Below are positions 1 through 6,907 of a DNA stretch of 23,310 nucleotides, piece after piece. Position 1 is the stretch's first letter; the number at the start of each line of letters is the position of its first letter. The DNA is from an uncultured Dorea sp. (lineage in GTDB: Bacteria > Bacillota_A > Clostridia > Lachnospirales > Lachnospiraceae): the NCBI GenBank assembly GCA_910579015.1, contig CAJTRO010000038.1:646-23955 (forward strand). The letters run 5' to 3'. The notes beneath the pieces are model-generated. The model had not been told where the DNA came from. It was given only the letters and a program-made list of their open reading frames with translations, and ran no database searches. Made by a program: the position numbers and the translations under genes.

Positions 1-2430
1 TCCAGAGCACATTTTAAGTAAAATATCATGTCTCTTTCTTTCTAGAAAAGGTTGAATTTTTTCTTTTGCATAAGTTGTATCCCACAGCTCTTGTTCATCA
101 ATTTCCTCTAAAACCGGTTTTCTCTTCTTCCATCTCCAATCTTTTTCCGCAAAGAAGTTATTATAATTAACTGATTTTAACGACTTCACTTCATACTTGT
201 CCACAGCATTTAATTCCTTCATCTGATTCATAATTGTTTTTGTTAATCCTGTCAGAATATTTTCTTGGGAATCAAAACTAAATTGCATTTTTATATCATG
301 TCTTTCCCTTAATTTTCTCTCATAGTAAATCCAGTAACGTTCTTTTTCATTTTCGTATTCCGCCCACAATAAATATTTCAAATGTGCTTCTAATTCACTG
401 CCTTCATTCATATAATTCTCTACATTCATAAAACTCTCTTCTGCCAGATTCTTTCCTATTCTCATGAACCGTATGCCGTCTTCTATATAGGCAGCATTTA
501 CAAACCATCTCCCATAAACAACCCATGGATCTAATGACAGCTTATTAAGTAGATTCAACATCACTTCCGGCATCTGAATATATAAATCTGCCAAATAATC
601 TTGGATTCCATCCTCAGATTCATTAACAGCCTGAACTGCTCTTGATAATGCATACGCTGTCTTATAGGTATTTTCTTTATCTGAATAACTATATTTTTTT
701 CCCAATATAGCATATATCTCCGCCCTCCCAAGGCATCGGATAATATGCAAAACAAAAATAAAATCGCACTTTTTCAAAATATTTATCAAAATCCAGCTAA
801 CAGAATCTTTGTTCTCTATTGTCTTCTCTATTTTCAAAAATTCAAGCGGAGCCCATTCTACCGGAATCTTACCATCTACCTCTTCGCTCTGAAGATATTC
901 CTGTATAATCCTGTCTTTTAACTCACTATATTTACTCTTGTCTTCATTATCATAAGTTTTCTTAGAAAACAATTTCGCTGCAAAATCTATCAGATAGTAA
1001 ACGGCAAATCGCTCCACACTCTTCATAGATTCTTTATTTTCTGTCTCTATCTCCTCCGTTTCTCTATATAACAACTGATAGGCATTTGCAAAATCAACCT
1101 TTATCCTCCCCTGCCCCAGTACAATGACGTATCTAAGTAAATCTGATTTGTATTTTGCGTATAACGGTTTGGAATCTATCATCGTCTCTATCAAACGCCA
1201 GTGGAGAAGCTCTTTTTCCGCTTCTGTCATATTCTCTTCTTTCTTCTGTAAATCATATATTTCCTGCAATACGTTATAAACATTATTCAACCCCCGGGAA
1301 GTGTCGTCAAACATATGGAAAGCAAGTCTCATATTTTCCGTTTTATCATCTTCTTTGTATACAAAATACATTCCTCCCAGTTTCTCTTTTGTTACTTCCA
1401 TCAATAATTCTACAATGCTTTTCTGTTCATCGCCCTCATTTCCACTAATTTTATAATTCCCTCTCTCATCTAAATCCCAATACCGAATCGCTCTGCGGTA
1501 TGCAGGAGGTATAATCTTCTTCAGATATTCATAAGCAAGCTGCTTTTTTCTTTCCAACAAACTGCTTTCTGAATTATTATTGACAGAATAATAATTCTCT
1601 CGAAATGTATCTTCTCTCAGCGCATCCTCCTGCCGCAAAAATTCCAACGTCAGTTCCTCTTCAAATGTTTGAATATCTCCTGAGATAAACGTAACAATTC
1701 TCGGATTTGACAGATAAACAAGAAGCGTCCTCACAATGTCCATACATTTGTTTGTACTCAAGTCAACATCATCAATAAATAAAAACATCATGGAACTCTC
1801 ATTCTTCTTATCCTGAAGTAGTTTCGTCACAAACTGATTAAACATGGTAATAAACTCGGAATCTGAACTAAAAACTTTTTTTGTCTTGTCCACATAATTC
1901 TGCTCTGTAGTAAACTGCTGAATCAGAATGTCCCGATAGTCTTTCTTGATATAGCAGTACTGCTTCACAAGCTCGTTATACAGCACTTCCAATGAATCTT
2001 TTTCGGAGTAAATACAGTCTCCTAAATATTTTTTCTTTTTTTCTTCTTTCATTTTCTCTTCCACTATGGATTTCAGGCGTCCTAAAATTGTATCCATTAG
2101 CATAGTCCCGGAAGACATATTCTCTGGAACAATAATTGGCAATATAATATCCCCGGATTTTCTATCATCTTCAGCATTTTCGTTTTTCAATTTATAATAA
2201 AATGTTTTCAAAATCGAAGTTTTACCTGCGCCTCTGCGTCCTATAATCCCGATATTGTTTGTTTTCTGCTCTGTTTCAAACTGTTTATCACCCTGTTTTT
2301 GGCTCCCGCATGGCAGGCTCTCTCGAAACACCTCAATCTGATCATCAATAGATTCCGCATTTGGAAGAATGGCATTCATTTCTTCTTTGGATAAAATTCT
2401 TGCTCCTAATTTTGTCTTCTGTTTTCCCAT
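1..2430 (-). CDS. Large P-loop NTPase, KAP/STAND-like, 3' end outside window
   Basis: The reading frame starts with ATG at 2430 and stays open to base 1, so 810 codons are visible and the C-terminus is missing. A Walker A motif GRRGAGKTS lies at about residues 64-72. A Walker B motif MMFLFIDDVD lies at about 214-223, followed by a strand of the type NPRIVTFISGD, as in AAA/KAP/STAND ATPases. After residue ~260 the protein is rich in charged helices with no recognised domain. The nucleotide-binding domain is almost at the N-terminus, so there is no room for an N-terminal effector domain as in many Avs proteins. A ribosome site AAAGGA precedes the ATG by about 10 bases. The gene is clearly more AT-rich than the arginine and competence genes, and it sits beside insertion-sequence debris, which suggests horizontal acquisition. 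Role unknown; a defence ATPase is one possibility, not shown by the sequence. Confidence 0.8.
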   Translation of the reverse strand, partial: MGKQKTKLGARILSKEEMNAILPNAESIDDQIEVFRESLPCGSQKQGDKQFETEQKTNNIGIIGRRGAGKTSILKTFYYKLKNENAEDDRKSGDIILPIIVPENMSSGTMLMDTILGRLKSIVEEKMKEEKKKKYLGDCIYSEKDSLEVLYNELVKQYCYIKKDYRDILIQQFTTEQNYVDKTKKVFSSDSEFITMFNQFVTKLLQDKKNESSMMFLFIDDVDLSTNKCMDIVRTLLVYLSNPRIVTFISGDIQTFEEELTLEFLRQEDALREDTFRENYYSVNNNSESSLLERKKQLAYEYLKKIIPPAYRRAIRYWDLDERGNYKISGNEGDEQKSIVELLMEVTKEKLGGMYFVYKEDDKTENMRLAFHMFDDTSRGLNNVYNVLQEIYDLQKKEENMTEAEKELLHWRLIETMIDSKPLYAKYKSDLLRYVIVLGQGRIKVDFANAYQLLYRETEEIETENKESMKSVERFAVYYLIDFAAKLFSKKTYDNEDKSKYSELKDRIIQEYLQSEEVDGKIPVEWAPLEFLKIEKTIENKDSVSWILINILKKCDFIFVLHIIRCLGRAEIYAILGKKYSYSDKENTYKTAYALSRAVQAVNESEDGIQDYLADLYIQMPEVMLNLLNKLSLDPWVVYGRWFVNAAYIEDGIRFMRIGKNLAEESFMNVENYMNEGSELEAHLKYLLWAEYENEKERYWIYYERKLRERHDIKMQFSFDSQENILTGLTKTIMNQMKELNAVDKYEVKSLKSVNYNNFFAEKDWRWKKRKPVLEEIDEQELWDTTYAKEKIQPFLERKRHDILLKMCSG

Positions 2431-2561
2431 TATATACGTTTCCTTTCAACTGTGTATAACGACCTTACATAATAATATTTTATCACATTTTATAGAAACC
2501 AGTTAGAATAAATTGCCATTTAAAGTGGGAAATACGAGTCTTTTGCGGAATTAGCAGAACA

Positions 2562-2780
2562 TATGCAGTCAACACTGCGTCAATACAAAGGAAGAATGTG
2601 GAGAAACCATTGATTCTGCATACAGACCGGGGAATCCAGTATGTGTGCAGGGAGTATGTAGAAGCAACAGCCGGGATGAAGAGAAGTTATTCGAAAAAGC
2701 GTATCCATGGGATAATGCCTGTATTGAATCCTTTCATGCATTGATCAAAAGAGAATGGCTGAATCGATTTAAACTGAACC
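2562..2780 (+). pseudogene. IS3-family transposase (OrfB integrase core) fragment, frameshifted
   Basis: The translation from about 2562 gives residues ending in NVEKPLILHTDRGIQYV, the second-aspartate region of IS3/IS150 integrase cores. After SYSKK (about 2700) the frame shifts by one base, and YPWDNACIESFHALIKREW continues the family pattern with the catalytic glutamate. One missing base around 2697-2702 restores the alignment to the usual S-x-S-x-K-x-x-x-x-D-N-A spacing. The N-terminal half and the end of the gene are absent. The right edge stops exactly where the hairpin structure at 2781 begins, so the gene was cut by another element. Non-functional. Confidence 0.75.
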
Positions 2781-3005
2781 ACTACCGGCTAAAGCCGGTA
2801 GGTTCGATTTGCTGCTAAAGCAGCCTGAAGTTGTCCGTGCTCTTCTTTATGTTTTTGTACTTTAATTTTATCCAATCTCGAAGTTATCTGATTTGTTTTT
2901 CTCCTGCAAATCCTGGTTTTTGATATAATCTCTGATGATTTCATCCGTCACATTTCCACTACTTGCCACAAAATATCCTTTTCTTGACAAACCCTTAATA
3001 AAAAC
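2776..3005 (-). mobile_element. IS200/IS605 remnant: TnpA C-terminal segment plus hairpin end
   Basis: Two features sit side by side. On the minus strand, 3005-2868 encodes GLSRKGYFVASSGNVTDEII and then RDYIKNQ. This is the pattern of the last helix of Y1 (HUH) transposases, where the tyrosine of YIxxQ is the nucleophile. Immediately downstream, at 2781-2824, lie two stem-loops with TAAA loops, as expected for the subterminal hairpins that TnpA binds. The left edge coincides with the break in the IS3 fragment, implying insertion into that gene. The TnpA N-terminus is missing and replaced by the ISAs1-type transposase, in frame. The assignment rests on motif recognition, not alignment. Confidence 0.55.
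2782..2824. repeat. Pair of stem-loops with identical TAAA loops
   Basis: The first stem is CTACCGGC (2782-2789) with GCCGGTAG (2794-2801) around TAAA. Outer bases can extend it with a bulge. The second stem is GCTGC (2811-2815) with GCAGC (2820-2824), again around TAAA. The spacing between stems is nine bases. These look like end hairpins of an IS200/IS605 element or a derived REP-like sequence rather than a terminator, since no T-tract follows on either side. Confidence 0.65.
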
Positions 3006-4118
3006 ATTCTTGGATTTTCTTGCTGTACTCTTATCTTCCTGGAAGTCCTCATCCAGGACATAATGCAGGCAGTTCTCAATTCGCCAGTGGTCTCTTTTAT
3101 ATCTTGCGAATTCTTCCGCCGTCAGATTATGATTCGATACCAGACCAACTTTTTGTATTTGATCTGTAAGCTCATCCCCCTCTGTTGGTTTTGGGCACTT
3201 CCTGCTTCCTTGCTTTAAGAAGGTTTCCTTATCCGGAGTCACATCGTTCCCTTCTGCATCAATCTCTTTTGGTATCCTCACCTGATAGCTGGAAGCAATG
3301 CTGCATATAAACGGCAGTTCCTTCCGTATCTTTCCAATCGCGTCATCGTTTGTGTAACATTTCACTTCTCGATATTCCACACGTTCCCTATTCTTTTCAC
3401 AACTGCTGTACTCACTATAGTGCCCTTCATTTTTATTTCCAAACTTTTCCTGGTCTGCCTCTTTTTCAAGTTCCCTGAAAATATCCTGGATCTCCTGATA
3501 GGTTGCCGGACAGTTCTTTTTTATCTGCTGTACGAAATACCCATTTTTCTCATCTATCATACTCAGTATAGCTTCAGTCGCCCCAATCGCATCTATGGTT
3601 ACTGTGCTCCCTGTTATATCAAGGAGTTCCAACAGCTTTGGTATCGCCGTCATCTCATTTGTTTTCTCTGGGATTGGAATCTGTGCAATCACCAGATTGG
3701 TTGCAGCATCCAGGGCATTTAAAATATATGGGGCTTTCTTATCCTTTATCTTTTCTGCCGCTGCCCTTAGTGCCTTCCCGTCAATCACGATATGGATCCC
3801 TTTTGTACTTAAAATATTTCCTATCCAATCCGTAAATACCAGGGACAGCAGTTCTTCATCGATTCTACAGGCAATCCGGGAAAATGTGGAAAGCGAAGGA
3901 ATCCCATTTTTCAAAGCCAGGTGCTTTTCCAGTTTTTTCCGATTCCTTTTTGCCCATTTTACAATACGCCGCAGGGAGGTTTTTCCTGCCAGAAACCCCA
4001 GGACTATGAGCAACAGGATCTCCACATGGCTATGCTTATGTTTCCGGGCACACCGTGGGTCCGGCATTTCCCCCAAATACTCTGCCAATGGTCTGACTAG
4101 GAATACCGCTTTAATCAA
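2868..4118 (-). CDS. ISAs1-family DDE transposase with IS200-like C-terminal tail
   Basis: 416 residues from a TTG start. The N-terminus carries the ISAs1 hallmark MPDPRCARKHKHSHVEILLL (residues 18-37). The catalytic triad can be placed at D113 (VIDGKALRAA), D176 (VTIDAIGA) and E348 (WRIENCLHYVLDEDFQED). After about residue 370 the sequence no longer resembles ISAs1. It reads KGYFV..SGNVTDEIIRDYIKNQ, the C-terminal pattern of IS200 TnpA, so the gene appears to be an in-frame chimera. The start overlaps the upstream accessory ORF by eight bases. A GGAGG lies directly against the TTG, which suggests translational coupling rather than independent initiation. No terminal inverted repeats were found. 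The DDE domain looks complete, but mobility is doubtful because the 3' end of the element has been replaced. Confidence 0.8.
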   Translation of the reverse strand: MIKAVFLVRPLAEYLGEMPDPRCARKHKHSHVEILLLIVLGFLAGKTSLRRIVKWAKRNRKKLEKHLALKNGIPSLSTFSRIACRIDEELLSLVFTDWIGNILSTKGIHIVIDGKALRAAAEKIKDKKAPYILNALDAATNLVIAQIPIPEKTNEMTAIPKLLELLDITGSTVTIDAIGATEAILSMIDEKNGYFVQQIKKNCPATYQEIQDIFRELEKEADQEKFGNKNEGHYSEYSSCEKNRERVEYREVKCYTNDDAIGKIRKELPFICSIASSYQVRIPKEIDAEGNDVTPDKETFLKQGSRKCPKPTEGDELTDQIQKVGLVSNHNLTAEEFARYKRDHWRIENCLHYVLDEDFQEDKSTARKSKNVFIKGLSRKGYFVASSGNVTDEIIRDYIKNQDLQEKNKSDNFEIG

Positions 4119-4692
4119 CCTCCAGATTAATATGGAACCGCCTCAGGATTTCCTGCTGCTCATCAGATATTTTGGAGACAATTTTATTCCCATCCATATA
4201 AATCAGGTATATTGTTGACAGATGTTTTAAGTCTTTCATATCGGCACCGGATTCTTTTTGCATCCGGCGTATCAGGGAACCTTTCTGTGCGCCATACTGT
4301 ATATGGGGATCCAGTATCTCCACCGTCCCACGTTCGGCGGCTATATAAGATTCTGCCGACTCCTTTAGGATGATGAAATCCAGAACTTCCTGCCAGGCTT
4401 TTCCCAGCGGTTCTTTCCAGCTTTGGGGACATAGGATCTCGACCGCTCTGGAAAAGCCAAACTCTTTTACAGTTGCTTCTGTCAACGTTACTTTCTTCTT
4501 ATTTGATTTCAGGACACCCTCTGGAGTAATCACTCCGATATAAGTATCTACAGGCTGGGGATATTTCTTGCCAGGAACCCGCCTTGATGTCCGCTTATAT
4601 AGGTAATACTTCTCTCCTTTTTTCTTGACTGTGGTCCCCCTGGCTCGATACTCCTGTACCCAATCGGGGTATGTTTTCCCTGTTTTTGGCAT
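4111..4692 (-). CDS. Accessory protein of the ISAs1-type element, unknown function
   Basis: 193 residues, basic N-terminal half. Residues 23-60 (KKKGEKYYLYKRTSRRVPGK and following) contain a YYLY-x-R-T-S...YIGVITPEG pattern. It recalls the N-terminal region of some IS4/IS1634-type transposases, a resemblance noted by eye only. No catalytic triad is present. An AGGAGG site lies about five bases before the ATG at 4692. The gene is expressed from the promoter at 4765-4793 and its TAA overlaps the transposase start, so the two are probably co-translated. It may be a DNA-binding or regulatory subunit of the transposase. It could also be a decayed N-terminal module of another transposase. Confidence that it is coding is good; the function is not known. 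Confidence 0.65.
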   Translation of the reverse strand: MPKTGKTYPDWVQEYRARGTTVKKKGEKYYLYKRTSRRVPGKKYPQPVDTYIGVITPEGVLKSNKKKVTLTEATVKEFGFSRAVEILCPQSWKEPLGKAWQEVLDFIILKESAESYIAAERGTVEILDPHIQYGAQKGSLIRRMQKESGADMKDLKHLSTIYLIYMDGNKIVSKISDEQQEILRRFHINLEVD

Positions 4693-4764
4693 AATATCCT
4701 CCTTTCAAACATCATGTTTTTCCTGTTCTCAAAGTATAGGTGTATTGCACCTATTCTTATATAT

Positions 4765-4793
4765 ATTATACCACTATAACAGCAAAAAGTCGA
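4765..4793 (-). promoter_or_regulatory. Promoter of the accessory ORF/transposase pair
   Basis: On the minus strand, TCGACT and TATAAT are separated by 17 bases, and TGG directly before TATAAT makes an extended -10. The start of transcription would be near 4758. A perfect dyad ATAGGTG(5)CACCTAT at 4736-4754 falls right at the start of the transcript, so it could be an operator or a 5' stem-loop limiting expression. Confidence 0.6.
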
Positions 4794-4815
4794 GGAAGAA
4801 AAGTTCACTTTTAAC

Positions 4816-4979
4816 TTGTACTTTTTCTTGACATAGTACCAATCCTGAATCCCTTGTTCCTGAAGCCATAACATATACGAGTCAACCAGACCATCCTCTA
4901 TCTCCCGTACATCATATATATTTTGCAGGCACAAGTACTCTACTCCTCGTTTTATAAATCGTTCTTCACTTGTTCCTTT
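4816..4979 (-). pseudogene. Possible remnant of an unrecognised gene
   Basis: One minus-strand frame reads as a plausible protein piece: TSEERFIKRG, then EIEDGLVDSYMLWLQEQG and IQDWYYVKKKYK, after an in-frame stop at 4980-4982. A TTG at 4934 has GAGGAG eight bases upstream and could initiate. Beyond about 4815 the frame runs into the promoter region of the mobile element and looks non-coding. It may be the end of a host gene interrupted by the element. I do not recognise the family. Confidence 0.3.
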
Positions 4980-5036
4980 TCAAACTTTACATAGACAGAA
5001 TCCTTGAAATGCTATCGACTCTTTTTCATATAGAAT

Positions 5037-5070
5037 GAAAAAAGCCCTGAAACATACTCGCTTCAAGGCT
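5037..5070 (-). terminator. Rho-independent terminator of the ATPase-nuclease gene
   Basis: On the minus strand a stem of about nine pairs (AGCCTTGAA with TTTCAGGGCT, one G-U) is followed by six T. It lies about 20 bases after the stop codon at 5090. Confidence 0.8.
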
Positions 5071-5089
5071 CTCATTTTTATCTGATTTA

Positions 5090-6781
5090 TTATTTTTCTG
5101 CGAGCATAACCCTGCATCGTTTTTTATAGCAGGCAATCCCGTATTTCAGAATATTCTCCACTCCATCGTTAAAAAGGTCATCCTCATATCTGGTATGCTC
5201 GATCTGTTTTAATGCTTCTTTACAAGCAGCGTCCAAATCTCCGTCATGTGCATATTTTACTTCTATAATAATCCCCATATCTCCGGTATCCGGTTCCGCA
5301 AGGATATCCGCATAGCCTTCCCCCATTTCGCAGTTGGAGGAAATGCCCCAACGGGTTTTCACTCCTAAGATTCCAAGTAAGATACCATGATAGAAATTTT
5401 CTTTCATCTCTGTTCTTACGGCTGTATCCCGAATACTGATTGTCCTTCTTAAATACTCTGTGAAAATCTTTTCTACATTTTCTGTATCTTCATTCTGCAG
5501 GGCATCACAGAAATGGTTCAGTGTATCCCCGTCTTCCCGGACATTCTCCTTAAAGAATTCCATGATCTGCGTCACAAAAATATCCCGAATCTCCATATTA
5601 GGGATTGCCAGCTTCATCTGCCTTCCCTCTGCTTTTCCCCGCTGGGTCAGATAACCGGTGGTAAAGAGCAGGCTCCAGATATTGTCTATCGTCTGGTAAA
5701 TCTCCGAATATGTGAGCTCCTGATGAATTTCTTTCATAATGACTTCACCTGCTACCAGACGCTCAATCTCCCGTTTAGTCGTAGCATTTGCCGATTCCTG
5801 AATAAACCGCTTCACCGCATCATTGCTGCTGGTATTGATCCAGTAATTCTCCGGCTGCGCTTCCTTATCATCCAATAACGAATCACAATAATTTAATACA
5901 TCCCATGGACAATATACATCTACATTGCCAAAGTGGTATCCGTCATACCATTTCTTCGCTATATCATAACTATCTGGATATCCATAATACCCTAAGAGCG
6001 TCTTCACTTCCGTATCTGTAAATCCAAAATACTCATCAAACCGTACATCCGTAACAGAACGTACCTTCAAATTATTAAGCCCAGAAAAGATACTCTCCTT
6101 TGAAATCCGAAGGCATCCTGTCAACACCGCTAATTTCAGGCTGTTGTTTGTTTTAAGCGCTTCCCCCAGCAGGCTGCGGATCAAAGAGATCATCTGGTCA
6201 TAGTATCCATTTGCATGGGCTTTTGCTAGCGGAACATCATATTCATCAATCAGCAGAATTACTTTTGTATCATAATGTTTCTCCAACATTCCCGAAAGCA
6301 GTTTCAGGCTACTCCCAAACATGCCTTCATTCATAGTATCATTCAAAAGCTTTTGATACTCTGCTTTGTCATGATCATTCAACTTTTCACTGTCTAAAAG
6401 AAAATAGAACTTTGCCGCCGCTTCTATAATAACCCGGACTGCCATCTGATATGCTATCTCAAAGTTAAATGCATCAATCCCCTTCAGGGAAATGGAAATA
6501 ACCGGATATTTCCCCATATGTTCCTCACAGAGTGCCGTTTCTTTTGAAATTTCCAGTCCGTCAAAAATGCCCTTATCTCCATTCAGTGAGAAAAAATGTT
6601 CCAACATACTCATATTAAGCGTTTTCCCAAATCTCCGTGGCCGAGTGAATAGATTCACCTCTCCCCAGTTGTTAAGGAGTTCCTTGATGAGTCCTGTTTT
6701 ATCAATATAGAAAAAATCCTCTAAACGTAATTTCTCAAAATTTTCAATCCCTATCGGAAGTTTCTTCTTTCGCATCTCCAT
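5090..6781 (-). CDS. AAA-ATPase-like / PD-(D/E)XK nuclease protein (PF09820 + PF08011 type)
   Basis: The N-terminus matches the family pattern KKLPIGIENFEKLR..DFFYIDKTGLI. A P-loop RPRRFGKT follows at about residues 47-54, and a Walker B VILLIDEYDVPLA lies in the middle. The C-terminus carries a PD-(D/E)XK core: D at about 492 in GYADILAEPD, then E507-V-K509 in IIEVKYA, followed by the helix ALKQIEHTRYEDD. The open frame extends to an ATG at 6802, but family members begin close to the KKLPIG motif. The ATG at 6781 (AAGGGG 11 bases upstream) or 6775 is therefore preferred, giving about 563 residues. It has its own promoter and terminator, so it is a single-gene unit. Lachnospiraceae carry many paralogues, often near mobile DNA. 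The biological role is unknown; nuclease activity is inferred from the motif. Confidence 0.85.
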   Translation of the reverse strand: MEMRKKKLPIGIENFEKLRLEDFFYIDKTGLIKELLNNWGEVNLFTRPRRFGKTLNMSMLEHFFSLNGDKGIFDGLEISKETALCEEHMGKYPVISISLKGIDAFNFEIAYQMAVRVIIEAAAKFYFLLDSEKLNDHDKAEYQKLLNDTMNEGMFGSSLKLLSGMLEKHYDTKVILLIDEYDVPLAKAHANGYYDQMISLIRSLLGEALKTNNSLKLAVLTGCLRISKESIFSGLNNLKVRSVTDVRFDEYFGFTDTEVKTLLGYYGYPDSYDIAKKWYDGYHFGNVDVYCPWDVLNYCDSLLDDKEAQPENYWINTSSNDAVKRFIQESANATTKREIERLVAGEVIMKEIHQELTYSEIYQTIDNIWSLLFTTGYLTQRGKAEGRQMKLAIPNMEIRDIFVTQIMEFFKENVREDGDTLNHFCDALQNEDTENVEKIFTEYLRRTISIRDTAVRTEMKENFYHGILLGILGVKTRWGISSNCEMGEGYADILAEPDTGDMGIIIEVKYAHDGDLDAACKEALKQIEHTRYEDDLFNDGVENILKYGIACYKKRCRVMLAEK

Positions 6782-6840
6782 CACTTTCCACGCCCCTTCC
6801 ATTTTTCTTAAGCCATTCCCTGCCTTAGATGATTAACTAC

Positions 6841-6869
6841 ATTATAGCAACTAAGCGGCAGTATTTCCA
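6841..6869 (-). promoter_or_regulatory. Promoter of the ATPase-nuclease gene
   Basis: TGGAAA and TATAAT are 17 bases apart on the minus strand, with TGC giving an extended -10. Transcription would start near 6834, giving a leader of about 50 bases. Confidence 0.6.
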
Positions 6870-6907
6870 TAGAAACCTTCCCTCTCTTATCTGCTTCTTA
6901 TTTGCTT

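Noticed and set aside
3595..4218. 207-codon plus-strand ORF.
   Set aside because: Mirror of the transposase reading frame; no family pattern.
2855..4824. Nine-base direct repeat TTGTACTTT at 2855 and 4816 flanking the ISAs1-like genes, like a target duplication.
   Set aside because: No inverted repeats lie inside it, and the left copy falls in the region that looks like the IS200 end, so a chance match in AT-rich DNA is more likely.
4548..4934. 128-codon minus-strand ORF overlapping the accessory ORF.
   Set aside because: Only its first ~40 codons look protein-like; the rest passes through the promoter and then lies out of frame within the accessory gene.
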